Positions 1 to 5,803 of a stretch of DNA of 8,436 nt are shown here, one piece after another. The stretch lies in assembly GCA_946480965.1 (NCBI GenBank), contig CAMLMI010000195.1, forward strand, positions 1-8,436. Reading direction: 5' to 3'. This stretch comes from an uncultured Verrucomicrobiales bacterium. Its GTDB lineage: Bacteria; Verrucomicrobiota; Verrucomicrobiae; Limisphaerales; CANJSG01. Position 1 is the first letter of the stretch. Every line of letters starts with the position of its first letter. A model generated the notes under the pieces. The model did no database searches. It had not been told where the DNA came from and saw only the letters and a program-made list of their open reading frames with translations. Made by a program: the position numbers and the translations under genes.

Positions 1-461
1 ACGCGGTGGGCGACCGCGATCTGTCGCGCGTCCTGAAGTGCCTGGAGGACGAGCTTTGGGCCATGAAGCTGGACAAGCAGAAGTCCGCCATCGGCCTGCT
101 CTTCGGCCTCATCACCAAGGTGCGCGCCATGCTCTTCCTCAAGGAAATGACCCGTCGCGGCTGGGTGAAGGACGGGATGGACTACAACGGCTTCAAGCGC
201 GCGCTGGAGAATATCCCCCCCGGAGCGCTGCCCGAGGACAAAAAATTCAATCCGCTTTCGATCAACCCGTTCGTGCTCTTCAAGGCCCTTCCGCAGGCGG
301 CGCGGTATTCCGACTCGGAGCTGGTTGGTGCGATGAAGCATCTGCTGGACTGCAACCGGCGGCTAGTTTCCAGCGGGTTGGACGACGCGCTCGTCCTCCA
401 GCAGGCCATGCTGCAAATCGTTGGGCACAAAACGGCTGGCCGCGCCGTGGGGCGTGGCTGA
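1..461 (+). CDS. holA: DNA polymerase III subunit delta, C-terminal part (5' truncated)
   Basis: The frame is open from the first base and stops with TGA at 459-461, so only the C-terminal ~152 residues are present. The delta subunit is the clamp-loader component that opens the beta sliding clamp and loads it on DNA. The visible part fits its helical C-terminal collar domain. A helix with DKQKSAIGLLFGLITKVR and LFLKEM resembles the family's 'ILGLLARQFRLLL..KEL' helix. The later RYSDSELVGAMKHLLDCN and LVSSGLDDALVLQQAML segments match the usual 'YS..EL..AL..L...D..LKSSGLD..LVLE..LL' ending. The ATPase-like N-terminal domain lies outside the window. The GTG at 6 is internal, not a start. Recognition is by pattern only; an uncharacterised helical protein is the alternative. 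Confidence 0.75.
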   Translation, partial: AVGDRDLSRVLKCLEDELWAMKLDKQKSAIGLLFGLITKVRAMLFLKEMTRRGWVKDGMDYNGFKRALENIPPGALPEDKKFNPLSINPFVLFKALPQAARYSDSELVGAMKHLLDCNRRLVSSGLDDALVLQQAMLQIVGHKTAGRAVGRG

Positions 462-473
462 ACGGATGGCTGC

Positions 474-504
474 TTGACGCTCTCGATCCGCCTTCCGATA
501 TTCT
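474..504 (+). promoter_or_regulatory. Weak candidate promoter for the STAS gene
   Basis: TTGACG (474-479) and TATTCT (499-504) lie just ahead of the ATG at 518 and would place a start site near 511. The 19-base spacer is long for a housekeeping promoter; GATATT (497-502) at 17 bases is a poorer -10 alternative. holA ends only 56 bases upstream, so read-through transcription is equally possible. Confidence 0.3.
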
Positions 505-517
505 GGCGCAACGTCGT

Positions 518-1039
518 ATGGCCACTCCCGCTGCCCAGCTGATGGTATCGACCCTCGAAAACCTGGCCTGCATCAAGGTCATCGGGAGGGCGAACTTTGC
601 CGTGAGCGTGAACTTCAAGCGGCTCGTCCAAGGGCTTTCCGAGAAGGGCATCCAGTTCCTTGTGATCGACCTGGCCGAATGCACCGCGATGGACAGCACC
701 TTCCTGGGTGATCTGGCCGGGCTCGGTCTCAAGCTCCAAGGCGTCTGCCCGCCGGGCAAGAGCGCCATCCGGCTGCTCAACACGCCCGACTCCGTGCGCG
801 ACTCGATCGAGAGCCTCGGCATCGACCGGCTCTTCCAGATGATCGAGCGGAACGAAGCGCAGCCAGGCACCTTCAAGGAGGTCTCCCTCGACCCCGTCTC
901 CCGCACGGAGAACACCCGCAACTGCCTCGAAGCGCACCGGCTGCTGATGGATCTGGACCCGAACAACGTCGGCAAGTTCAAGGACGTGACCGCGTTTCTG
1001 GAGCAAGACCTCAAACAGCAGGAAGCGGCGGCGAAGTAG
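518..1039 (+). CDS. STAS-domain protein (anti-sigma factor antagonist-like)
   Basis: This predicted soluble protein of 173 residues has a STAS domain over roughly residues 8-110. A beta strand (LACIKVIGRANF, 16-27) leads into a helix, then the strand FLVIDLAECTAMDSTFLG (47-64). D59-S60 in MDSTFLG sits where SpoIIAA-type antagonists carry the serine phosphorylated by an anti-sigma kinase, so S60 is the candidate switch residue. The C-terminal ~60 residues are charged and helical (LEAHRLLMDL, VTAFLEQDLKQQEAAAK) and extend past the usual STAS core. I infer a role in partner-switching signalling. No cognate kinase or sigma factor gene is visible here. I chose ATG 518. ATG 542 (MVSTLENL) is a plausible alternative, and neither has a good ribosome binding site. 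The frame is open further upstream, but that part overlaps holA and has no protein character. Confidence 0.85.
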   Translation: MATPAAQLMVSTLENLACIKVIGRANFAVSVNFKRLVQGLSEKGIQFLVIDLAECTAMDSTFLGDLAGLGLKLQGVCPPGKSAIRLLNTPDSVRDSIESLGIDRLFQMIERNEAQPGTFKEVSLDPVSRTENTRNCLEAHRLLMDLDPNNVGKFKDVTAFLEQDLKQQEAAAK

Positions 1040-1054
1040 AAAGGTGGTTTTCCG

Positions 1055-1078
1055 ATGTGGGAGGAAGATCCGAGATAG
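1055..1078 (+). other. Start region of the small membrane protein gene, cut by in-frame TAG
   Basis: AAGGTGG at 1041-1047 is a good ribosome binding site seven bases ahead of ATG 1055. The codons read MWEEDPR and then TAG at 1076-1078. This ATG is in exactly the same frame as the 1100-1303 reading frame. Without the TAG the product would be an 82-residue protein with a short acidic cytoplasmic start ahead of two membrane helices. TGG (Trp) to TAG is a single base change. This looks like the true start of the neighbouring gene, separated from it by a nonsense codon. Confidence 0.55.
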
Positions 1079-1099
1079 CAGAGCGCCCAGTTTAAGGTC

Positions 1100-1303
1100 G
1101 TGGCCGTCGGCTTGGCACTGCTGGTTTTGGTCCGACTTGGGTTCGCCGCTTTTGGTTGGAGTTGGGATCCCCAATCCTTTGATTCCGTGCTGCTAGGATT
1201 CGGTGTAGCCCTTGGTATTTACGCGGCGAGCATTTGGGTGGTCGGCTGGATTCTGCGGGCCATGCTTCGACGCTTCGGCAAAAAAGATGAATCCGATTTT
1301 TAG
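1100..1303 (+). CDS. Small two-helix membrane protein, probably the remnant of a longer gene
   Basis: The reading frame gives 67 residues if translation restarts at GTG 1100. It contains two hydrophobic segments, about residues 2-19 (AVGLALLVLVRLGFAAF) and 29-53 (VLLGFGVALGIYAASIWVV), then a positive stretch (LRRFGKKDE) that should lie in the cytoplasm. I do not recognise a specific family. GTG 1100 has no clear ribosome binding site, while ATG 1055, in the same frame and with a good one, is separated from it by TAG 1076-1078. The entry is therefore either a pseudogene with a nonsense mutation, a re-initiating short form, or a sequencing error over an intact 82-residue gene. It starts 60 bases after the STAS gene and may be co-transcribed with it. 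Existence of the frame is clear; expression is uncertain. Confidence 0.5.
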   Translation: MAVGLALLVLVRLGFAAFGWSWDPQSFDSVLLGFGVALGIYAASIWVVGWILRAMLRRFGKKDESDF

Positions 1304-1319
1304 GGTGAACTTTTCCCTT

Positions 1320-1354
1320 TTGCAGTTTGCCCCAGCGGCTCCTAGCCTGCGCGC
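1320..1354 (+). promoter_or_regulatory. Candidate gatC promoter, positioned for a leaderless mRNA
   Basis: TTGCAG (1320-1325), a 17-base spacer and TAGCCT (1343-1348) lie immediately before the gatC ATG at 1355. Counting seven bases from the end of the -10 box puts the transcription start on or within a base or two of the A of the ATG, and there is no ribosome binding site. The spacing and the TAGC core recur in the divergent promoter at 4675-4703. Confidence 0.5.
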
Positions 1355-1636
1355 ATGTCTGATTTTGACGTGAAATACGTCGCCAATTTGGCGCGGCTCC
1401 ATCTGACCCCCGAGGAAGAAACGAAGCTCGGCGCCCAGCTCGGCAACATTCTCGGCTACATCGAGAAGCTGAAGGAAGTGGACGTCACCGGAGTGGAGCC
1501 CACCGCCCACGCCTTTCCCATCGTGAACGTCTGGCGCGCCGACGAGATCAAGCCAGGCCTGACCAACGAGGAAGCCCTCCGCAATGCCCCGGCCAAAGCC
1601 AACGGCCTGTTCGTCGTTCCGAAGATCGTCGAATAG
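1355..1636 (+). CDS. gatC: Asp-tRNA(Asn)/Glu-tRNA(Gln) amidotransferase subunit C
   Basis: This 93-residue protein is a full-length GatC. GatC wraps between GatA and GatB and stabilises the complex that converts misacylated Glu-tRNA(Gln) and Asp-tRNA(Asn) to the correct aminoacyl-tRNAs. The N-terminal helical part ([20 protein letters not shown], about 6-25) and the extended C-terminal region ([10 protein letters not shown], then the NAP and [10 protein letters not shown] ending) are diagnostic of the family. The ATG at 1355 gives the normal family length. gatA begins 53 bases downstream on the same strand, so the two are probably one transcript. The start has no Shine-Dalgarno site but a promoter-like element directly abuts it. 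Confidence 0.96.
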   Translation: MSDFDVKYVANLARLHLTPEEETKLGAQLGNILGYIEKLKEVDVTGVEPTAHAFPIVNVWRADEIKPGLTNEEALRNAPAKANGLFVVPKIVE

Positions 1637-1660
1637 CTCGGCCGCTCTTGTTCCAACCCT

Positions 1661-1670
1661 TTTCCGGAAA
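1661..1670. repeat. 10-bp palindrome TTTCCGGAAA, copy 1
   Basis: This perfect palindrome sits in the gatC-gatA spacer. An identical copy lies at 7924-7933 ahead of the rhomboid gene. It may be an operator or chance; two copies alone do not decide. Confidence 0.3.
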
Positions 1671-1689
1671 CACCGTTCCGTCGGATTCC

Positions 1690-3147
1690 ATGCTCCATTC
1701 CCTGACCATTTCCCAGCTCGCGGCCAAATTGGCGTCCGGCGAGACGACCTCCGTCCAGGCCACCCAGGCGTGCCTCGACCGCATCGCCGCCGTGGACGGC
1801 CAGATCCAGGCCTTCATGAGCCACGACGCGGCCGACGCATTGGCCCAAGCCACTGCCGCCGACCAGCGGCTCGCCGCCGGCGAACGCGGACCGCTCCTCG
1901 GCGTGCCCATCGCCATCAAGGACGTGCTCAACGTCAAAGGCCATCCGCTGAACTGCTCTTCCAAGATTCTCGGCAACTTCGTCTCGCCCTACGACGCCAC
2001 CGTCATCGAGAAGCTGAAGGCCGCCGGCGCGGTGATCTTCGGCCGGGTGAACATGGACGAGTTCGCCATGGGCAGCTCGACCGAGAACTCCGCCTTTCAG
2101 ACCACGAAGAACCCCTGGGACATCACCCGCATTCCCGGCGGTTCCTCCGGTGGTTCCGCCGCCGCCGTCGCGGCCGACGAAGCCTTCGCCACGCTCGGTA
2201 GCGACACCGGTGGTTCCATTCGCCAGCCCGCCGCGCTCTGCGGCTGCGTCGGCCTCAAGCCCACCTACGGCCGCGTGTCCCGCTACGGCCTCGTCGCCTT
2301 CGCCTCGTCGCTCGACCAGATCGGGCCTTTCACCAAGGACGTGCGCGACGCCGCGACTGTGCTGAGTGCCATCAGCGGTCGTGATTTGCGCGACACCAGC
2401 AGCGTCGATCAGCCCGTGCCCGACTACACCGCCGCGCTGGGCAAGAGCATCAAGGGCCTGAAGATCGGTCTGCCCAAGGAATACATGGTCGGTGGCCTCG
2501 ACGCGGAGGTGAAAGCCGCCGTGGACGCCGCCGTGAAGAAGCTCACCGAGCTGGGCGCGGAAGTGGTCGAGATCTCCCTCCCGCACACCGACTACGCCGT
2601 CTCCGTCTATTACATCATCGCCACCGCCGAGGCTTCCTCGAACCTCGCGCGCTTTGACGGCATCCGCTACGGCACCCGCGTGGACGGCGATTCCCCCGAG
2701 AAGCTCTACGGCAATACCCGTGGCCAGGGCTTCGGCGCGGAAGTGAAGCGCCGCATCATCCTCGGCACCTACGTGCTGAGCAGCGGCTACTACGACGCCT
2801 TCTATCTGCGCGCGCAGAAGGTCCGCACGCTCATCCGGCAGGACTTCCTCAACGCCTTCGAGAAGGTGGACGCCATCATCACGCCGACGACGCCGACCGC
2901 CGCCTTCAAGATCGGCGAGAAGTCCGACGATCCGCTCCAGATGTATCTGAGCGACATCTTCACCATCTCCTGCAACCTGGCGGGCATCCCCGGCCTGAGC
3001 CTGCCCTGCGGCTTCACCGCGTCGCCCAAGCTGCCCATCGGCCTCCAGATCCTCGGCAAACCTTTCGGAGAAGAGACGATCCTCCAGATCGCCCACGCCT
3101 ACGAGCAGGCCACGTCTTGGCACAAAGAGCGGCCGGTGATCGGCTGA
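1690..3147 (+). CDS. gatA: Asp-tRNA(Asn)/Glu-tRNA(Gln) amidotransferase subunit A (glutaminase)
   Basis: This 485-residue protein is a full-length GatA, the amidase-signature subunit that hydrolyses glutamine and channels ammonia to GatB for transamidation. The complete Ser-cisSer-Lys triad is present: K77 in PIAIKDVL, S152 in PGGSSGGS and the nucleophile S176 in [12 protein letters not shown]. Each is offset by two from the Staphylococcus aureus residues I recall (K79, S154, S178). The C-terminal part carries the expected [13 protein letters not shown] and [13 protein letters not shown] segments. I start it at ATG 1690 ([10 protein letters not shown]), where family members begin. An in-frame TTG at 1648 would add 14 residues with no family character. 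It follows gatC by 53 bases. gatB, needed for a working enzyme, is not beside it and must be elsewhere. Confidence 0.97.
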   Translation: MLHSLTISQLAAKLASGETTSVQATQACLDRIAAVDGQIQAFMSHDAADALAQATAADQRLAAGERGPLLGVPIAIKDVLNVKGHPLNCSSKILGNFVSPYDATVIEKLKAAGAVIFGRVNMDEFAMGSSTENSAFQTTKNPWDITRIPGGSSGGSAAAVAADEAFATLGSDTGGSIRQPAALCGCVGLKPTYGRVSRYGLVAFASSLDQIGPFTKDVRDAATVLSAISGRDLRDTSSVDQPVPDYTAALGKSIKGLKIGLPKEYMVGGLDAEVKAAVDAAVKKLTELGAEVVEISLPHTDYAVSVYYIIATAEASSNLARFDGIRYGTRVDGDSPEKLYGNTRGQGFGAEVKRRIILGTYVLSSGYYDAFYLRAQKVRTLIRQDFLNAFEKVDAIITPTTPTAAFKIGEKSDDPLQMYLSDIFTISCNLAGIPGLSLPCGFTASPKLPIGLQILGKPFGEETILQIAHAYEQATSWHKERPVIG

Positions 3148-3698
3148 GGTGGTCGAGCGAATCATTTCATCGCGGTTCTGCGGGAGGGGAGCGGAAGGTG
3201 GCGCTGCCGGTTGCGGTGGCGTTGCAAAAGTTGGTGCGGCAAACCCTTCATCCAGGGCATCTGCCCATTTGACGGCGAGATGGCTCAATCGCCCGGTGGA
3301 GCATTTGCTTCATCATGCAGGCGTTTCGTTATGGGAGAAGAAGGCGAAGCAGTCGAAGGGAGGGCTGCGCAGGTGCGGAGGAACTCGTGTCATCGGCACG
3401 GGATGCCGACGTCGCAGGCGGCTCCAGAGCGGCCTCGGCCACCAATTCACTGCGTCGGCTCCGAACGCCAAACGCAAACGCCTAAACAGTTCCCGGCCGC
3501 TATTCGTATCCAACCGGGTCCACCATCCGATTAAGGCCCGTGTTGGATGACCAATGACGTCGCTCTTCTCCGGTCGCACTTGGAGGAGAGGGAGTTTGTC
3601 CCGCGTCCCGCCGGCATTCTGGCCAAGGTTTCCGCCAAACCACTTGAGGCATGCTCCGTTTTGTTCAGAGCGGCTCTGTTTTGCGGCATCGTTCCGCA
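3148..3698. other. About 550 bases without a convincing gene
   Basis: Open frames here are short, lack ribosome binding sites, and encode Arg/Pro/Ser-rich sequence without recognisable motifs. The region lies between the convergent ends of gatA and slyX, where gatB would be found in a complete gatCAB cluster. A short hairpin is visible at 3393-3409 (TCGGCA, 5-base loop, TGCCGA). Composition and broken frames suggest decayed coding sequence or a dispersed repeat, but I cannot name a parent gene. I see no RNA gene. Confidence 0.5.
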
Positions 3699-3713
3699 CT
3701 ACTGATAGTGCGG
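3694..3713 (-). terminator. Hairpin at the end of slyX
   Basis: CCGCACTA (3694-3701) pairs perfectly with TAGTGCGG (3706-3713) across a CTGA loop, giving an 8-bp stem. Read on the - strand it contains the slyX TAG stop codon in its distal arm. No run of T follows on that strand, so it is at best a weak intrinsic terminator; mRNA 3'-end protection is another possible role. Confidence 0.35.
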
Positions 3714-3914
3714 CGGCTTCGGGTTCACGCTGCGGATGCGGTCCAGCTCGGCGGCGGTGAGGGTTTCGGAAAGGCTCGTGCACTGCGCCTGCAGGCGGCG
3801 CAGGAGCTTGCCCTGCTCCACCAGGACCGTGTTCATCTGGTCGAGGGCGTGTTCCAGTTCCGCCACGTGGGATTCCAGCCGCTGGAACCGTTCCTCGGAA
3901 ACATCGTCCGACAT
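3699..3914 (-). CDS. slyX: SlyX family protein
   Basis: This 71-residue protein is almost entirely one coiled-coil helix (FQRLESHVAELEHALDQMN, then LVEQGKLLRRLQAQ) followed by a short tail ending PPHYQ. A short coiled coil closing with a P-P-H-Y tail is the SlyX hallmark. The family is widespread but its cellular role is not established. Length matches the usual 70-75 residues. I chose ATG 3912-3914 over longer upstream frames because it begins the coiled coil and lies five bases beyond the stop of the zinc-ribbon gene. A GGGAG (3925-3929 on the complement) inside that upstream gene can serve as its ribosome binding site. The tight spacing implies co-transcription and translational coupling with the zinc-ribbon gene. 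Confidence 0.85.
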   Translation of the reverse strand: MSDDVSEERFQRLESHVAELEHALDQMNTVLVEQGKLLRRLQAQCTSLSETLTAAELDRIRSVNPKPPHYQ

Positions 3915-3919
3915 GGCGC

Positions 3920-4648
3920 TCAGTCTCCCGAAGCGAGGTCCATCCCGTGCAGGTAGTAGAGAATCCGGCTGCAGTTCGGGCACGTGGTCAGTTCGTGGCC
4001 CGCCTTGCACGCCAGCGAAACCTGGGTCGGCAGCTTCATGTGGCAACCGCCGCAGGCGCTGTGCTCGATGCCCACCACGCACTTCTCGCCCCGCGTCTTC
4101 AGCAGCCGCTCATACTTCGACAGCGCGGCCGGATCGATCCCCGTGGTCAAGGCGGCCCGGCCGCCTTCGAGATCCGCCAGCTCCTTCTTCAAGGCCTGCT
4201 CGCGCGTGGCCAGCTCGCGGAGCTGGCCGTCCATGTGCGCCTTGGCCTCCTTCGCCACGGCGTCGGCGGCGGCCACATCCTTCTGCGCCGACTCGATCTG
4301 CTCCATGCAGTCGATCTGCCGGTCTTCCAGGGCCGAGATCTCCTTCTTCGCCCGTTCGATCTCCTCGCCCAGCATCTTGTATTCGTCGTTCTTCTTGGTC
4401 TGGAACTGCTGGACGGAATACTTCTCGATCTTCTGCTTCAGGGCATCGACCTCCAGTTCGAGCGACTTCCGCTGGGACTCGATCTGTTTGACCTTGGTCT
4501 TGGCGGCTTCCAGGGCGGCGAGCGCCCCGGCGTTCCGGCCCGACACCGATTGCCGTTCGGGCTCGATCTGGGCGAGCTCGGCTCCGAGGCGGAGGATCTT
4601 GCGGTCGCGTTCCTGGAGGATGAGGAGTTTTTCGATGGCTTCGAGCAT
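3920..4648 (-). CDS. C4-type zinc-ribbon coiled-coil protein (DUF164/CdsZ-like)
   Basis: This 242-residue protein has a long charged antiparallel coiled coil over about residues 1-170, rich in Lys, Glu, Gln and Ala heptads. A compact C-terminal zinc ribbon follows. The zinc ligands are C199 and C202 (CGGC) and C223 and C226 (CPNC), with an extra C214 between them. This is the architecture of the DUF164/zf-RING_7 family. The Chlamydia member CdsZ is linked to type III secretion and others have been proposed to bind nucleic acid, but here the function is unknown. ATG 4648 gives the typical family start (MLEAIEKLLILQERDRKI). No type III secretion gene is visible, so I infer a general rather than secretion role. 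It forms a two-gene unit with slyX and is transcribed divergently from the lipoprotein operon. Confidence 0.88.
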   Translation of the reverse strand: MLEAIEKLLILQERDRKILRLGAELAQIEPERQSVSGRNAGALAALEAAKTKVKQIESQRKSLELEVDALKQKIEKYSVQQFQTKKNDEYKMLGEEIERAKKEISALEDRQIDCMEQIESAQKDVAAADAVAKEAKAHMDGQLRELATREQALKKELADLEGGRAALTTGIDPAALSKYERLLKTRGEKCVVGIEHSACGGCHMKLPTQVSLACKAGHELTTCPNCSRILYYLHGMDLASGD

Positions 4649-4674
4649 GGGGCGGAATGGCTGGCGTTTTCGCG

Positions 4675-4703
4675 ACGCTATCGGCGCGCCCCGGCAGCGT
4701 CAA
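4675..4703 (-). promoter_or_regulatory. Candidate promoter of the zinc-ribbon/slyX unit
   Basis: On the - strand the sequence reads TTGACG (complement of 4698-4703), exactly 17 bases, then TAGCGT (complement of 4675-4680). Transcription would start near 4668 and leave a leader of about 20 bases before ATG 4648. The -35 box matches five of six consensus positions, making this the best promoter candidate in the window. Confidence 0.6.
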
Positions 4704-4777
4704 CGCACGCCACCGGAAACCTCGGAAAAGAAAACCTGACTCTCCAGTTTTCCAGCCAAGCTGTGGCCATAAATCCC

Positions 4778-4806
4778 TTGCCCGGCCCCTTGGTCAGGCG
4801 TAGCAA
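4778..4806 (+). promoter_or_regulatory. Candidate promoter of the lipoprotein operon
   Basis: TTGCCC (4778-4783), a 17-base spacer and TAGCAA (4801-4806) lie in the divergent spacer ahead of ATG 4868, giving a leader of about 55 bases. The last -10 base is not T, so the match is weaker than at 4675-4703. An AT-rich patch CATAAAT (4768-4774) is an alternative -10. Confidence 0.35.
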
Positions 4807-4820
4807 CGGCCAGCAAGTGG

Positions 4821-4871
4821 ATGGCCGGGAGGAGCAACGGCGGCGACCGGCCGGGTGGAAGTTTCCGATGA
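4821..4871 (+). other. 16-codon upstream ORF overlapping the first lipoprotein start
   Basis: ATG 4821 opens a 16-codon frame (MAGRSNGGDRPGGSFR) whose TGA (4869-4871) overlaps the ATG of the lipoprotein gene in an ATGA junction. The lipoprotein start has only a weak GTGGAAG ahead of it, so coupling from this short frame is possible. The peptide is Gly/Arg-rich and may be chance in GC-rich sequence. Confidence 0.25.
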
Positions 4872-5455
4872 AAATCACGATGCAGTTCGGGCGACGATCC
4901 TGGTGGCTTCTGCTTTTTGCCATGACGGGATTCCTCGCCTCCGGGTGCAGCCTGCGCCTCTCGCGGCACGATCTCTTGCTGGGCTACAGCGCTGAGCGGC
5001 CGGGATTGGCGCGCCGCGTCGCGCCCGGACTGGACCTGCGGCTGGGCGGCGAAGTTCCGGGAGCCAGTGTGGGCTGGCATGATTCGACCGTGATGGTCCC
5101 GGTCGGCGAAAACCCTCCGGTCATGGCCGGCACCGCCGTCGCTTTTGCTCCGCCCTTGGGCTGGCGCTGGACCGAATCCGGCATCGTCCACCGTGTCGGT
5201 TGGACCTACCGCATGGCCACGAAGCCGACGAACGATGTCCGTTTCGTCGGTGAAAGCTGGTTCGGGCTGGCGGCGAGCTGGCCGACAGCATCGCCCGGCT
5301 TCGGAGCCGGTTTCTCGCGACAAAGCTGGGTGTTGAGCCCACCCGGCCGCTCGGGCGCCTTCTTCATCGATTTCTCCAGCCGCCGACCGACGGAAGGGTC
5401 GTTCGTCGTCCTGCCCATTTCTTCGTCCGAAACCAACAAACCCTCCGCTCCATGA
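4868..5455 (+). CDS. Predicted lipoprotein of unknown function, first gene of the operon
   Basis: The 195-residue product starts with a basic n-region, a hydrophobic stretch (WWLLLFAMTGFL, 12-23) and a lipobox ASGC, so C27 is the predicted lipid-attached residue. The mature part is rich in Gly, Trp and beta-strand pattern (VGWHDSTVMVP, GFGAGFSRQSWVL) and lacks membrane helices. I do not recognise a named family. Residues 53-78 (PGLDLRLGG ... VGWHDSTVMVP) resemble the core of the next two lipoproteins. I chose ATG 4868; ATG 4880 is a possible internal alternative. The frame is open far upstream, but that stretch is antisense to the zinc-ribbon gene and is not coding. Its TGA overlaps the next gene's ATG (ATGA), a strong sign of coupled translation. 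Confidence 0.8.
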   Translation: MKITMQFGRRSWWLLLFAMTGFLASGCSLRLSRHDLLLGYSAERPGLARRVAPGLDLRLGGEVPGASVGWHDSTVMVPVGENPPVMAGTAVAFAPPLGWRWTESGIVHRVGWTYRMATKPTNDVRFVGESWFGLAASWPTASPGFGAGFSRQSWVLSPPGRSGAFFIDFSSRRPTEGSFVVLPISSSETNKPSAP

Positions 5456-5796
5456 AACGCACCCTGAACCGATCCATTCCTCCCATGCTTGTGCTGATGG
5501 CCCTCGCGGCTACCGGCTGCAAAAACGACGCCCTCGTTTTCACCACCTACACCAAGGTCGGCCTGCATGCGAGCGCCACGGGCAACACGCCGAACAACCT
5601 CATGTTCGGCTACAAGCGTTTCGAGGGCGCGATCATCCCGGTGGACGCCGCGAAGCCCGAGGCCGACGTGGCTTCGGTCTATGCCTCCATCGGCTTGACC
5701 AACGGCTGGTTCTCCGGCCTGCACCTGCAACAGGTCTTCGCCACGGGCGACGCCGCCGTCAGCGCGTCGGAGAAGGGCCTGCTGCAAAACGATTGA
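5452..5796 (+). CDS. Small predicted lipoprotein, paralog of the next gene
   Basis: This 114-residue protein has a signal sequence (hydrophobic LVLMALAAT) and a lipobox ATGC with predicted lipidated C23. The mature domain of about 90 residues reads ALVFTTYTKVGLHASA (27-42), FGYKRFEGAIIPV (52-64) and LHLQQVFATGDAAV (90-103). The same three blocks, in the same order, occur in the following gene, so the two arose by duplication. The pattern suggests a small beta-rich domain. I do not know its function; attachment to an outer or inner membrane is inferred from the lipobox. It overlaps the preceding gene by four bases (ATGA) and is followed after seven bases by the next. Confidence 0.8.
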   Translation: MKRTLNRSIPPMLVLMALAATGCKNDALVFTTYTKVGLHASATGNTPNNLMFGYKRFEGAIIPVDAAKPEADVASVYASIGLTNGWFSGLHLQQVFATGDAAVSASEKGLLQND

Positions 5797-5803
5797 ACCC
5801 GCC

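Noticed and set aside
1076..1078. Recoded TAG (readthrough or special amino acid)
   Set aside because: TAG serves as the normal stop for gatC, slyX and the STAS gene in this window, and no recoding signal is evident; a nonsense change is simpler.
182..1174. 330-residue frame on the - strand over holA and the STAS gene
   Set aside because: It is a shadow of two recognisable + strand genes with no motif of its own.
1648..1689. TTG start for gatA, 14 residues longer
   Set aside because: The added residues do not resemble GatA, and ATG 1690 matches the usual start and gives catalytic residues at the expected positions.
1456..3288. 610-residue open frame on the - strand
   Set aside because: It is antisense to gatC-gatA, is Gly/Val/Ala/Asp-rich low-complexity sequence typical of the mirror of a high-GC gene, and matches no family.
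3480..3500. GCCTAAACAG resembling an integron attC core
   Set aside because: There is no matching partner core or paired arms, and no integrase or cassette structure nearby.
3149..3550. Possible small genes on either strand after gatA
   Set aside because: Frames are Arg/Ser/Pro-rich, lack ribosome binding sites and domains, and compete equally on both strands, so none is supportable.
3666..3682. Terminator-like CAGAG-CGG-CTCTG followed by TTTT on the + strand
   Set aside because: The stem is only 5 bp and lies more than 500 bases after gatA, too weak and distant to call.
3947..4867. 307-residue upstream extension of the first lipoprotein frame
   Set aside because: This part is antisense to the zinc-ribbon gene, has repetitive Leu/Gly/Arg-rich sequence, and would bury the signal peptide and lipobox inside the protein.
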